This document shows, piece by piece, positions 9,119-18,835 of a stretch of DNA of 64,000 bases. The notes below the pieces were generated by a model. It ran no database searches and was not told the DNA's origin. It saw nothing but the letters and a program-made list of their open reading frames with translations. Positions within the stretch are counted from its first letter, which is position 1. The number at the start of each line of letters is the position of its first letter. Origin of the DNA: CAXXOK01 sp963675925 (GTDB lineage: Bacteria > Bacillota > Clostridia > Christensenellales > Aristaeellaceae); assembly GCA_963675925.2 (NCBI GenBank), contig CAXXIB010000004.1:124001-188000 (forward strand). The letters run 5' to 3'. A program made the position numbers and the translations under genes.

Positions 9119-10155
9119 ATCTTCTCTTCCTCTCATGAAAAGTCACTATAGAACGGATTTATGTATGCACAGCATACTGTATTTCGTGTTTTGTTTCAAT
9201 TATGGTTAGATCGTATGCCGGGCACAACAGCAGTAACCTGGGTACATTCACATCGCTGTACCCATCCTCATTTTCACACTATAGAATCCGCTGTCATCCC
9301 TCCCATTTCATGATCTGGTCAGGGTCTCAGCCGGAAGGCCACCAGCTCATCCGGCACTGCACTTGCGAAATATTTCATGCATTTTCTCTAATTGTAATAG
9401 CCATTCTTCGTTATCTTGCAATGCTCATCATAAACCCAGTCATCTATGAAATGCAACCACCAACCGTGTATCAATTTATTCAAAACTTCCTCTGCTCCTA
9501 TTTGTGTCTTGTAGTCATTTCAATATATGTCAAGCCTTTCGAGCCACATCAATGGCCCTCCACCATTCCAAATGCTGGAAACAATTTCCCATGATTTCCG
9601 TCTCACTGGGCATGCTGATATTATATCGATATTCGTCACTTTTCAGGCGTACCGATACTTTCATTCTTGTGTTATTTCATATAACATTTTGCATAATGTG
9701 AATATATCTACTATTTTATCGGAAATATTTTAACTATTGATTGGCGTACAAGTATACTTGTGATTGTTCGTAATATTTTCCCCATAATCGTGAAATCTCG
9801 GTATTTTAACTTGCAGATCGTTTTCATATACTAAGTATAAATCTTGTTATTATCAGCCAACATAACTTCACATCTCAAATCGGGTGAGTGGCTGAGTTTA
9901 AACAACGAAAAAAGTGAGAGGAGAGATATAGGTCTCGCAAAACCATGCAAAAACTTTACATCGCTACGTCGCACAATTATGAAGAATGAGGAAACAGAAA
10001 CTGCTCAACACCGATTCTGCGTTGGTGTTGCACCTTGAAAAACACTGATACCGTAACAACAATGCACGAAAACCAAATGGACGGATATGCTGCTAACTCG
10101 GCACAATACCGTCCTTTGGATATGTACGCTACATAAAGAGAGGGACAGATACAGT
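9119..10155. other. Long intergenic region ahead of the esterase array
   Basis: About 1 kb lies between the divergent lipoprotein and first plus-strand esterase genes. No convincing gene is present, since the frame at 9202-9594 lacks a ribosome binding site and any recognisable motif. The 9630-9850 part is AT-rich, contains the palindrome at 9748-9761, and is the likely promoter and regulatory zone for the array. The ribosome binding site GAGAGGGAC is at the right end. Confidence 0.55.
9748..9761. promoter_or_regulatory. Perfect 14-base palindrome, possible operator
   Basis: ACAAGTATACTTGT is its own reverse complement and lies in AT-rich sequence about 400 bases upstream of the first plus-strand esterase gene. 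The size and symmetry fit a dimeric repressor or activator site. No cognate regulator can be assigned. Confidence 0.4.
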
Positions 10156-12078
10156 ATGAGAAAATTAGTCAGCACTCTGGTCGCAGTCAGCATGCTCTTC
10201 ACTATGACCAGCGCCTTTGCCTACGATTATCAGGATGGTTCGCAAGCAAACAGCGCCACCTTTGAAACCTTGGAAGAAACCCGCATGTCCAGTCCGGATG
10301 CGGTCGCAGTTTTGGAAACCAACACGACAAAGACGTTCATCTCTCATCCGGTGCTCGACGGGTATTCGGAAAACACCACATACGTCTACCGCTCGGCCAA
10401 TATGTACGGCGGCCGCGCCGCGGCAAGGCTGAACACCAACATTCTGGCGTTCTCGGACAAATCGTTTGAGAGCAAGGATGCCGCGCTTGCCTATCTGACC
10501 GATCTGGGCCTCATCAGCATCATTGATGAAGCCATCGGCAGCGTTGTGCTGGTAACGCCTTCCGATCCCGAAAAAGGCTTTACTTCCGCCGATCAGAAGA
10601 ACTATTATGCATTGCAAACCGCCATGCTTTCCCAAAAAGGCTATGAGATAAAAGACGACAACCGCATTTACTATTCTGATGCAGAATATTTCGGCGGTTA
10701 CGGTTACCTCTATGTCGTCGGCATTGACGGCGGCGCGACCTTCTTAAACAACTATGTCGCAGGCACCGTGGATTACGCGGGCCGCATCGCAGGTATGCTG
10801 CTGGTTGGCGGCAGCATGGAACCCTCTCGCGGCGTAGCGTCGCTGGTGCCCGTGTATCTGGCAAACGCCACGAATGATGTGATTGCCAAGTATCAGGCCG
10901 CCAACGCGACCGATGCAAGCATAGCCGAAACCGACAAAGTGATTTATTACAATCAAGCACTGCCGCTGCAAAAAGTTGTGGTCAGCTCTGCAAAGACACC
11001 CGATCTGAAAGCGCTTATCAACGATGCGTATTATAACCTCTTCATCGAAGCCATGCGCGTACCGGTATCGGATAAAGGCCTCAACAGCGCTGGTACCCCG
11101 TATCAGGGCTATGGCTTTGACCAGGCCCCGTATTCCCTGTGTGACCGCAATGCCGCCATCAACAACTTGACGGCGGACGGCATAGCCATCATTGAAACCA
11201 AGAGCGAAGCCCTGGCCTCCGCCGCGACGGACGATGGGGAATTCCTGCGGACCTGGTTTGAGTACCTTCCCACGGAAGTTCTCGACGGCACCGCACCCAA
11301 TGGCTCCGTTCCGCTGATCTTAGCCAGCCACGGCAATGGCGATGATCCCCGCGTGCTGGTCGATGAACTTGGATTGCTGGAACTTGCTGGCAAAGAGCGC
11401 TTTGCGATCGTTGCACCTGAGCACCAGTACATCGGCGGCGAACGCCGTGAAGTGGAACTGCAAGCCCTCCCCATGCTGGCACAGCTGATGCTGGATACCT
11501 ATCCGGCACTGGACGCATCCCGCGTATATACCATGGGGTACTCCATGGGCGCAGGCGCAACCATGAAGTCGATTTATGGCAATCCCTCACTGTTCGCCGC
11601 TGCTGTTCCCATGTCTCCCATCCCGGGCTTCGGTGCGCCCTACGCACCGTCTGCTGAGTTGATGGAATCTTCGTATACCGGCGTTACGCTTCCGGTGATG
11701 TTTTCCACCTCCGGCAAGGATCTGGCAGCCACGTTTAACCAGAAAATGCGCGGCATCACCGAACTGTACCAGCCGCTCATCACCCGCTATGCAGCTGTCA
11801 ACCATCTGACGCCGGTCGAAACCTTCGATTTCGACACCTACCCGATCAGCGGTTTCGCCGCCGACCGCGTAGTCACCAAGACACTCAACAACGAATATGA
11901 AAACACCACATTCTACCTGAACAATGATGATGGTGTGCCGATGTTGGCCCTGAACTTCACCGAAGGATTGGTCCATGCCCTCTATCCCGAATACGGCTAT
12001 CTTGCCTGGGATTTCTGCAAACACTATTCCCGCAACCTGGAAACCGGCGAGACTGTCTACAACCCCTACGTAGACTAA
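10156..12078 (+). CDS. Secreted CE1/PHB-depolymerase-like esterase, array copy 2
   Basis: This 640-residue exported protein has a signal peptide ending near SAFA-YDYQ. I chose the ATG at 10156 because GAGAGGGAC precedes it and MRKLVSTL starts a normal signal. The C-terminal half is an alpha/beta-hydrolase with oxyanion region SHGNGDDP (His392), nucleophile motif GYSMG (Ser463), a probable acid in STSGKD and catalytic His607 in EGLVHALYPEYG. The N-terminal half carries VGIDGGATFLNNY, where Asp191 sits in the nucleophile position of a GxSxG-like motif, so it looks like a degenerate second hydrolase domain. The conserved tail is HYSRNLETGETVYNPYVD. It probably removes acetyl or feruloyl groups from polysaccharides outside the cell. 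The substrate is unknown. Confidence 0.82.
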   Translation: MRKLVSTLVAVSMLFTMTSAFAYDYQDGSQANSATFETLEETRMSSPDAVAVLETNTTKTFISHPVLDGYSENTTYVYRSANMYGGRAAARLNTNILAFSDKSFESKDAALAYLTDLGLISIIDEAIGSVVLVTPSDPEKGFTSADQKNYYALQTAMLSQKGYEIKDDNRIYYSDAEYFGGYGYLYVVGIDGGATFLNNYVAGTVDYAGRIAGMLLVGGSMEPSRGVASLVPVYLANATNDVIAKYQAANATDASIAETDKVIYYNQALPLQKVVVSSAKTPDLKALINDAYYNLFIEAMRVPVSDKGLNSAGTPYQGYGFDQAPYSLCDRNAAINNLTADGIAIIETKSEALASAATDDGEFLRTWFEYLPTEVLDGTAPNGSVPLILASHGNGDDPRVLVDELGLLELAGKERFAIVAPEHQYIGGERREVELQALPMLAQLMLDTYPALDASRVYTMGYSMGAGATMKSIYGNPSLFAAAVPMSPIPGFGAPYAPSAELMESSYTGVTLPVMFSTSGKDLAATFNQKMRGITELYQPLITRYAAVNHLTPVETFDFDTYPISGFAADRVVTKTLNNEYENTTFYLNNDDGVPMLALNFTEGLVHALYPEYGYLAWDFCKHYSRNLETGETVYNPYVD

Positions 12079-12089
12079 ACACGCGTCTT

Positions 12090-12129
12090 TGCGAGGCGGG
12101 CCGAAAGGCCTCGCCTCGCATGATTTTTT
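12090..12129 (+). terminator. Terminator after esterase copy 2
   Basis: A strong GC stem around a GAAA loop (GCGAGGCGGGCC / GGCCTCGCCTCGC with a small offset) is followed by GATTTTTTAG, shortly after the stop codon. The following esterase gene therefore probably has its own promoter or depends on readthrough. Confidence 0.8.
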
Positions 12130-12166
12130 AGTCCATATCATCCCGAGAATTTGAAAGGAAGTTGTC

Positions 12167-14062
12167 ATGACTATGAAAAGATTCCTGAGTGTATCACTCA
12201 CGATTGCAATGCTCCTGACCTTGGCTGTAATTCCAACCGCTTCTGCGCTTGGATATTCCAGCCGACAAGGAAATGATGCAACGTTTGAAACGCTTGCTGA
12301 AACCCGGCTTAACAGCCCTGGGGCAGCGCTTGCATTGGAAACAGATCAGACCAAAGTGTATGTTTCCAATCCTATTTTGGACGGATATCCGGAAGACGCC
12401 ACCTTTGTGTACCGCTCGGCGAATATGTACGGCAACTTCCGTGCAGCGGGCCGCATGAACACCAACATTGTTGTGTTCTCCGATCAGCCATTTGCCGATA
12501 AAGACGCGGCGCTTGCTTACCTGAAAGGCCTTGGCCTGATTGATATCATCGAAGAGGCCAGCGGCAGCGTTGTGCTGGTCACGCCGGCAAACCCCGAAGC
12601 CGGGTTTACCGCATCCGACAAGAGCAGCTTCCAGAAATTGCAAACCGCGATGCTGGCCCAGAAAGCCTCTGCCAAAGTAGGCGATCAGACCGTCTATTAC
12701 TCTGATGCCGAGTACTTTGGTGGATACGGCAATGAATACTATATCGGCATCGACGGCGGCGCGACATTCCTGAATAACTATGTCGTAACCGAAATGAGCA
12801 CGCTGGACCGCATTGCCGGCATGCTGCTGGTCGGCGGCACGATGCAGGATTTCCGCCAGGTCGCTTCCTATGTGCCCGTATACCTCGTCAACGCGCAAAG
12901 CGATGTGGTTGCTAAATATAAGGCCGCCAACGACACCGACGCATCCTCCTTCCAGGGCGATGTCGTCAGCTACTATAACCAAGCTCTGCCGCTGAAAAAG
13001 GTGGTTGTAGCCCAGAATGAAAACCCGGATGTCGCAGCCTATGTTCAGGACGCTTATTACAGCCTCTTTGTGAAAGCCATGCGCTACTCCCCCACCGGCG
13101 GCCTGCACCCGTTCTCGCTGTGTGAACGCAGTGCCATCCTGTCCGGCGGCGAAACCCCGGATGGCCTCAAGGTCACCTATCACCTGGAAGACCGCTTCAG
13201 CGATGTAACCACCGCCGACGGCGAATATCTCCAGTCCTGGTACGAAGTACTGCCCGATGAAGTGATTGCCGGCACTGCGCCCGCCGGCAGCGTTCCGTTG
13301 ATCCTGGCCCTGCATGGCATGGGCGACGATCCGCTGATGTTCATTGATGGCAACGGCTATATCAATCTGGCCGCTACAGAGCGCGTTGCAGTCGTTGCAC
13401 CCCAGCACCAGGAAATCTTCTGGACCAACGTAGATGGCAGCTTTGTGGACGGTATTGAATCCGTTATCATGCCGGCGCTTGTGCGGTACATGCTTGAAAC
13501 CTACCCCGCGCTGGATGCATCGCGCGTGTATATCACCGGCTACTCCATGGGCGGCTGGGCCACCATGAAGACCATCAACGGCGATGTCGCCCTTCTGGCT
13601 GCTGCCGTACCGATGTCCGGCATGGCACATACCGGAACCGATGAGCAGGTTGCACAGTTTGAAACCTTGGATCTTCCCATTCTGTTCACCACCTCGACCC
13701 GTGATATGGGCATGCTCTTTGATGATACCACCGCCGGTATCGCTTCCAACCACCAAAAGCAGATCCTGCAATATCTGGGATACAACGAGATGGACAGCTT
13801 CTTGGACTATGACTTTGCCACCTATCCGATGGCCGGGTTCAAAGCCGATAGCGGTCTGACCGTGACGCTGAACGGCGAATTCATTAATCATCGTTGGTTT
13901 CTCAACAATGAAGACGGTGTCCCGATGGTCGGTCTTGGCATCACCGAAGGCCTTGTGCATTCGCTGTACCCTGAGTTCGCCAAGATCATGTGGGAGTTTG
14001 CCAGCCAGTATTCCCGCGATTTGGAAACAGGCGCTGTTGTGTACACGCCTGATGCAAATTAA
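12167..14062 (+). CDS. Secreted CE1/PHB-depolymerase-like esterase, array copy 3
   Basis: This 631-residue paralogue has a signal peptide ending at TASA-LGYSS and an AAGGAAG ribosome binding site. Its C-terminal hydrolase domain has ALHGMGDDP, the nucleophile Ser460 in GYSMGGWAT, a candidate acid in TSTRD and the catalytic histidine in EGLVHSLYPEF. The N-terminal half has GIDGGATFLNNY with Asp196 at the pseudo-nucleophile position. It is the most divergent of the plus-strand copies. A block present in the others (PYQGYGFDQAPYSL in copy 2) is shortened to GLHPFSL, and the tail reads YTPDAN instead of YNPYVD. The shortened region lies between the two halves and may alter the substrate cleft. 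Confidence 0.82.
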   Translation: MTMKRFLSVSLTIAMLLTLAVIPTASALGYSSRQGNDATFETLAETRLNSPGAALALETDQTKVYVSNPILDGYPEDATFVYRSANMYGNFRAAGRMNTNIVVFSDQPFADKDAALAYLKGLGLIDIIEEASGSVVLVTPANPEAGFTASDKSSFQKLQTAMLAQKASAKVGDQTVYYSDAEYFGGYGNEYYIGIDGGATFLNNYVVTEMSTLDRIAGMLLVGGTMQDFRQVASYVPVYLVNAQSDVVAKYKAANDTDASSFQGDVVSYYNQALPLKKVVVAQNENPDVAAYVQDAYYSLFVKAMRYSPTGGLHPFSLCERSAILSGGETPDGLKVTYHLEDRFSDVTTADGEYLQSWYEVLPDEVIAGTAPAGSVPLILALHGMGDDPLMFIDGNGYINLAATERVAVVAPQHQEIFWTNVDGSFVDGIESVIMPALVRYMLETYPALDASRVYITGYSMGGWATMKTINGDVALLAAAVPMSGMAHTGTDEQVAQFETLDLPILFTTSTRDMGMLFDDTTAGIASNHQKQILQYLGYNEMDSFLDYDFATYPMAGFKADSGLTVTLNGEFINHRWFLNNEDGVPMVGLGITEGLVHSLYPEFAKIMWEFASQYSRDLETGAVVYTPDAN

Positions 14063-14084
14063 ACGATTACCCCCCCTCTACTGT

Positions 14085-14112
14085 CCGCCGTCCGGCTTAG
14101 GCCGGGCGACGG
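14085..14112 (+). terminator. GC-rich hairpin after esterase copy 3
   Basis: The stem CCGCCGTCCGGC / GGCCGGGCGACGG with a short TTA loop follows the stop codon, but no U-tract follows. It could be a weak terminator or an mRNA 3' stabiliser. Confidence 0.45.
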
Positions 14113-14141
14113 ATATCGTGTATCATGACCATTTTAAATTC

Positions 14142-14158
14142 ATCCGATAGTATCGGAT
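14142..14158. promoter_or_regulatory. Perfect inverted repeat upstream of esterase copy 4
   Basis: ATCCGATA-G-TATCGGAT, a perfect 8-1-8 inverted repeat, ends 13 bases before the ribosome binding site of the next gene. Its position suggests an operator that would block or control transcription, or a hairpin that occludes the leader. It has no U-tract and so is unlikely to be a terminator. Confidence 0.5.
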
Positions 14159-14186
14159 AGAAGCAACAATGAAGGAGGCGACATGT

Positions 14187-16136
14187 ATGAAAAGACTATT
14201 GGGAATCTCACTGTCCATCGCAATCCTGATGAGCATGCTCATCGCGCCCAGTGCGCTTGCACTTAATTATTCCGGCAGCCAGCAAAACGAAGCAACCTTC
14301 GAAACTCTGGAGGAAACCCGCGTCTCCAGTCCCTCCGCTGTCGCGAACTTGGAAACCAATACCGGCAAGACCTTCGTCTCTCATCCGGTACTGGATGGAT
14401 ACCCCGAAAACACCACCTATGTCTACCGCTCCCCTGCATTGTTCGGTGGCCGCGCAGCTGCGCGCCTGAACACGGACATTCTGGTGTACACGGACCAGTC
14501 CTTTGCAAGCAAAGATGACGCGTATGCGTATCTGGACGGCCTTGGCCTGATTGACATCATTAACGAGGCTGTTGGCAGCGTATTGCTGGTCACTCCCTCT
14601 GATCCGGAAAGCGGTTTTACCAGCGCAGATCAAAAATACTATTACGCGCTGCAAACTGCGATGCTGTCACAAAAAGCATCCGGGACAATCGGCGATCAGA
14701 CGGTTTACTACTCCGATGCCGAATACTTCGGCGGCTACGGCTATACCTATGTGGTAGGGCTCGGCGGCGGCGCAACATTCCTCAACGATTATGTTGCAGG
14801 CACGCTTGATTATGTTGGCCGTATAGCCGGTATGCTGCTGATTAACGGCCAGATGGAAGACATCCGCACAGTCGCTTCGCTGGTTCCTGTATATCTGGTC
14901 AACGCCGATGCGGCGACCATCGAAAAGTACAAAGATGCCAACGAAACCGACGCCTATCAGGTGCGGGGCAACGTGGAAACATACTACAATCAATGCTTCC
15001 CGCTCCGCCAAGTGATGGTCGCGCAGGATGAAACTGCGGATGCGGCTGCCTACATTCAGGATGCGTACTACAACATGTTCATCAAAGCGATGCGCGTTCC
15101 GGTGTTCAAAGTCGGCATCAATAGCGCTTCTACGCCGTATCAGAACTACAGCTTTGACCAGTCTCCCTATTCGCTCTATCCCCGCAACGCCGTCATCAAC
15201 GGCGTCACTGCCGACGGCATCTACCTGACCCGGCACGACTCCGACACAGAGTTCAGCCATATCAAGATGCAAACCGGCGATTATTTGCAGACATGGTTTG
15301 AATACCTGCCCAAGGAAGTGCTCGACGGCACGGCGGCTGACAGTACTGTTCCGCTGATCCTGGCCAACCACGGCGGCGGAGATGACCCGCGCGTTTTCGT
15401 TGACGAAATCGGTTTGCTAACCCTTGCCGGCAAGGAACGCTTTGCGATTGTCGCACCGGAAGAAGGGGCTCTCTGGACTGAATCGGCAGTAGACGGGGGC
15501 ATCAATAGCGGTGCCAACGGTATCTGCTGCGAAGTACTGCCACTGATGGCTAAGTACATGCTGGAAACCTATCCGGCACTGGATCCCACCCGTGTGTACG
15601 TCACCGGTTACTCCATGGGCGGCGGCGCGACCTTGAAAGCCTTCAATGGCGATCCTTCGGTGTTTGCGGCAGGCACTGTGATGGCAGCATCCAGCTATGT
15701 TGCAACGGAAGAGCAGGCCAAAGCGTTTGAAACGCTTGAACTCCCGCTCATGCTCCTGACCTCCACATTCGATTTCCCATTCGTCTTTGCCTTTGATACG
15801 CCAAACCGTACCATCGCTTCCGGTTTCCAAAAGCAGATTCGCCTGTTCACAGGGTACAACAACCTGGAGCCGATTGAGACGTTTGACTTCGAAACCTATC
15901 CGATCATCGGTTATCAGGCGGATGCGTTCAACCGTTCAATGATCAACGGCGAATACTGGACCAGCCGCTGGGATCTTGAAAACGATGAAGGCACACCCAT
16001 GATCGCCGTCAGCTATACCGAGGGTTTGGTGCATGCACTGTATCCCGGCTATGGGCAGATTATGTGGGATTTCTCAAAGCACTATTCCCGCGATCAGGAA
16101 ACCGGCGCCATCATCTACAATCCCTACGTAGACTAA
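14187..16136 (+). CDS. Secreted CE1/PHB-depolymerase-like esterase, array copy 4
   Basis: This 649-residue paralogue starts at the ATG at 14187, eight bases after a perfect AAGGAGG. An upstream in-frame ATG at 14169 precedes that site. The signal peptide ends near SALA-LNYS. The C-terminal hydrolase domain has ANHGGGDDP, nucleophile Ser476 in GYSMGGGAT, the acid candidate in TSTFD and the His in EGLVHALYPGYG. In the N-terminal half the pseudo-nucleophile motif reads GLGGGATFLNDY, with glycine at residue 193 where the other copies have aspartate. The sequence is close to copies 2 and 6, which suggests local duplication followed by divergence. Confidence 0.83.
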   Translation: MKRLLGISLSIAILMSMLIAPSALALNYSGSQQNEATFETLEETRVSSPSAVANLETNTGKTFVSHPVLDGYPENTTYVYRSPALFGGRAAARLNTDILVYTDQSFASKDDAYAYLDGLGLIDIINEAVGSVLLVTPSDPESGFTSADQKYYYALQTAMLSQKASGTIGDQTVYYSDAEYFGGYGYTYVVGLGGGATFLNDYVAGTLDYVGRIAGMLLINGQMEDIRTVASLVPVYLVNADAATIEKYKDANETDAYQVRGNVETYYNQCFPLRQVMVAQDETADAAAYIQDAYYNMFIKAMRVPVFKVGINSASTPYQNYSFDQSPYSLYPRNAVINGVTADGIYLTRHDSDTEFSHIKMQTGDYLQTWFEYLPKEVLDGTAADSTVPLILANHGGGDDPRVFVDEIGLLTLAGKERFAIVAPEEGALWTESAVDGGINSGANGICCEVLPLMAKYMLETYPALDPTRVYVTGYSMGGGATLKAFNGDPSVFAAGTVMAASSYVATEEQAKAFETLELPLMLLTSTFDFPFVFAFDTPNRTIASGFQKQIRLFTGYNNLEPIETFDFETYPIIGYQADAFNRSMINGEYWTSRWDLENDEGTPMIAVSYTEGLVHALYPGYGQIMWDFSKHYSRDQETGAIIYNPYVD

Positions 16137-16148
16137 ATTCTCATTTGC

Positions 16149-16178
16149 GCGCAGCAGCGGTTTAGGCCGTTGCTGCGC
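16149..16178 (+). terminator. Hairpin after esterase copy 4
   Basis: GCGCAGCAGCGG pairs with CCGTTGCTGCGC (one G-T pair) just downstream of the stop codon. No U-run follows, so it is a weak terminator or a 3' stabilising stem. Confidence 0.45.
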
Positions 16179-16364
16179 CAAGCCTTGAAACTCTGTTCTG
16201 ATAACACTTGACCTTAGGATAACTTCGATCTACTTGGAACGATGAATCACAAATTCATCAGTAGCATCGACAGTTCATAGTAACGAATGCATTCCGGGAA
16301 AGGAGGATATTGGCGGAATGCAAAACGCATTTTTTAATCTTAATGAAACTAAGGAGGAATCCCA

Positions 16365-18308
16365 GTGAAAAAACTATTCGGTATGTTGGTAGTCGTATGC
16401 TTGTGTCTGACGGCTGTAGCCGCTTTTGCGCAGGTACAGTTCTCTGATAACCCCGCAACGTTTGAAACCTTTGCACAGGCCAGTGTGAATGGCCCCGTGG
16501 CGATGGCTGCGGAATTAGGCGGCACCTATGGTTCCGATCCCTGCCTTGCTGAGTATCCGGAAGGCACCACCTACATTTACCGTTCTCCCGCCCGTTGGTC
16601 AGCCACCAGCGCCGGCTACCGCAAGAATACTGTGCTTCAGGTGTACACCGACACCAAGTTTGAATCCAAGGAAGACGCGCAGGCCTATCTGCAATCCCTG
16701 GGTCTCATCGACATCGTCAATGAAGCAAAGGGCAGCATCATCCTGGTCACCCCCATTGGAGAAGTGTTTGACAAGGCCGATGCACGCGCTTATTACCTGA
16801 TGCAGGCTGCTTCCTGTAACCTGGGCGGTTCTGCAACCGTCGGTGAAGAAACCTTCACCTGCGCAGAAGGCGCTTACTACGGCGGCACCTCCTATCGCTA
16901 TGCCATCGGTATCGACGGCGGCGCAACCTTCCTAAACAACTATATCGCCCCCACCTTTGACGACGTAACCCGCCTGGCGGGCATGATCCTCATCGGCGGC
17001 AAGATGGACCGCATCCACGATGTGGCCGGTGTTGTTCCGGTTTACATGGTGAATCCTTCTGATACCGCGCTTGCCAAGTATCAGGCGATCAACGAAACCG
17101 ACCGCTACGGCTATCTGGGCGACGTTGATATCTACAGCAACCAGGCGTTACCCCTCCAGAACATTCTCGTCAAGAACACCGAATCGGTTGATGTAGCGTC
17201 CGAAATCAACTACGGCTACTACAACCTGATGATCAAGCGCATGCGCATTCCCTGCGTCCTGCCGGGCTTGCACACCTATTCGCAGGACTTCACTGATCGC
17301 AACTGGAACTCCGCTCCCTATTCGCTGGGCGAGCGTAATGCTTTCTTCAACTATACCACCGCTGATGGCCTGGTCATTGAAGAATTCGTCGGTCAGGAAA
17401 CCTTCAAAGATTACAACATCCCCGAAGGTACCATCGGCCTCTTCGGTCGTCCCGCTGTGACCGGTGCCTACATCGACACCTGGTACGAAGTGGTTCCCGA
17501 AGAAGTTAAGAATGGCACTGCTCCCGATCATTCTGTTCCCATGTGGCTGATGCTTCATGGCGGCGGCGACGATCCCCTGCAGTTCCTGGACGAAATGGGC
17601 TTCATGGTACTGGCCGGTCAGGAACGCTTTGCGATGATCGCCCCGATCCATGGCGCAATGTTCACCGTTGGTCAGGATGTTATGCCGGCAGTTGTCGAAT
17701 ACTTCCTCAATAAGTATCCTTCCTTGGACCCCACCCGTGTATACGTCACCGGTTACTCCATGGGCGGCGGCGCCACGCTGCACGCCATCAATGGTAACGC
17801 CAAGATCTTCGCAGCTGCCGCCCCCAACGCTGCAGCAATCTTCAACACTGAAGATGAAACCGTGATAACCGACGACGTGAATATGCCGATCCTCTTCACG
17901 ACCGCAACCTACGACTTCTGCGGTTACGGTGGCGTCTCCGGCTTTGCCGCGACTCCGGTTGCAGACGATCCGTATGATCCCGAGCACATCAACAAGTCCT
18001 ATCAGGATCGTATCAACGCCTACATGACCCTCAACGGACTGGAGAACATTGTCTACGACTTTGAAACCTATCCGATGTCCGGGTTCCGTGCCGACGAGTA
18101 CTACGAAGAATTCCTCAACAACGAGTACATGAACCGTACCTGGTTGGTTTACAACGAGGATGATATCCCCATGGTCGGCCTGAACATTACCGATTTCCTG
18201 CCCCATGGCCTCTATCAGGAATTCGGTCCCATTTGCTGGGATTATGTTAAGCACTTCAGTCGTAACCTTGAAACGGGCGAAGTCATCTACAACCCCTACG
18301 TGAACTAA
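16365..18308 (+). CDS. Secreted CE1/PHB-depolymerase-like esterase, array copy 5
   Basis: This 647-residue paralogue begins at a GTG preceded by AAGGAGG (16351-16357). The signal peptide ends near AAFA-QVQF. The C-terminal hydrolase domain has MLHGGGDDP, nucleophile Ser465 in GYSMGGGAT, the acid candidate in TATYD and a histidine in FLPHGLYQEFG, where the usual VHALYP is changed. The N-terminal half keeps GIDGGATFLNNY, with Asp184. Insertions near residues 345-370 and 520-545, the latter rich in Asp and Pro, set it apart from the others and probably change the loop around the active site. A terminator follows, so this is the last plus-strand copy. Confidence 0.83.
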   Translation: MKKLFGMLVVVCLCLTAVAAFAQVQFSDNPATFETFAQASVNGPVAMAAELGGTYGSDPCLAEYPEGTTYIYRSPARWSATSAGYRKNTVLQVYTDTKFESKEDAQAYLQSLGLIDIVNEAKGSIILVTPIGEVFDKADARAYYLMQAASCNLGGSATVGEETFTCAEGAYYGGTSYRYAIGIDGGATFLNNYIAPTFDDVTRLAGMILIGGKMDRIHDVAGVVPVYMVNPSDTALAKYQAINETDRYGYLGDVDIYSNQALPLQNILVKNTESVDVASEINYGYYNLMIKRMRIPCVLPGLHTYSQDFTDRNWNSAPYSLGERNAFFNYTTADGLVIEEFVGQETFKDYNIPEGTIGLFGRPAVTGAYIDTWYEVVPEEVKNGTAPDHSVPMWLMLHGGGDDPLQFLDEMGFMVLAGQERFAMIAPIHGAMFTVGQDVMPAVVEYFLNKYPSLDPTRVYVTGYSMGGGATLHAINGNAKIFAAAAPNAAAIFNTEDETVITDDVNMPILFTTATYDFCGYGGVSGFAATPVADDPYDPEHINKSYQDRINAYMTLNGLENIVYDFETYPMSGFRADEYYEEFLNNEYMNRTWLVYNEDDIPMVGLNITDFLPHGLYQEFGPICWDYVKHFSRNLETGEVIYNPYVN

Positions 18309-18354
18309 TCAAACCCTGCTGATTGCTATTCTAAAATAATAGAATACACAGCAC

Positions 18355-18391
18355 AAAGAAGAGCTTCGGCTCTTCTTTGCTTTATCTTTAA
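18355..18391 (+). terminator. Terminator of the plus-strand esterase array
   Basis: AAAGAAGAGC-TTCG-GCTCTTCTTT forms a perfect ten-base stem with a TTCG tetraloop, followed by GCTTTATCTTT. Confidence 0.88.
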
Positions 18392-18787
18392 TTCCGTCAA
18401 GATACCCCCGCATCGGTTGTAATTGCATGAGAAACGGTCGCTCTATCCTCGTCCGCAATTCTCTCCACTTGCTGCCAGGCTGTATCTGCAACTCATATTA
18501 CGCACCTACCTTGAACAGGCTTTATAGGGTACTTTATCAGGAGATTGCTCATCAGGGGCGCCTTGACTGTTGCCAGAGGATGTCGGAATACCACCAGTAA
18601 GTTGGCGCTGTAAGCCCCTTAAGAGCGTCTAAGACAATGCAGTTTACGCTGCGCTTCTCAAAGTGCTGGCCGTATGTAACTATCTTCATCAGTAATGGCT
18701 GCAAACGCAACGATACGCTGCTTCCCTATAGTGAAGTTAGCAGCCAACGTTTGGGTGGAATACAATGAATAAAAAGATACACATAAA
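18392..18787. other. Spacer between convergent esterase genes
   Basis: This stretch of about 400 bases between the two facing terminators contains no gene or repeat that I can support. Confidence 0.6.
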
Positions 18788-18817
18788 AGAGGCAGTCGTA
18801 TCACTACGACTGCCTCT
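18788..18817 (-). terminator. Terminator of minus-strand esterase copy 6
   Basis: On the minus strand AGAGGCAGTCGTA and TACGACTGCCTCT form a perfect 13-base stem with a four-base loop, followed by TTTATG. It lies just beyond the stop at 18836. Confidence 0.9.
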
Positions 18818-18835
18818 GCAATGGAATCCTGTGGT

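Noticed and set aside
9202..9594. 130-codon plus-strand frame in the long intergenic region
   Set aside because: There is no ribosome binding site, the composition is irregular, and nothing is recognisable in the product.
12194..13960. Long open frame of 588 codons on the minus strand opposite esterase copy 3
   Set aside because: It lies entirely within a well-supported gene, has no ribosome binding site or family motif, and its amino-acid composition is that of an antisense shadow of GC-biased codons.
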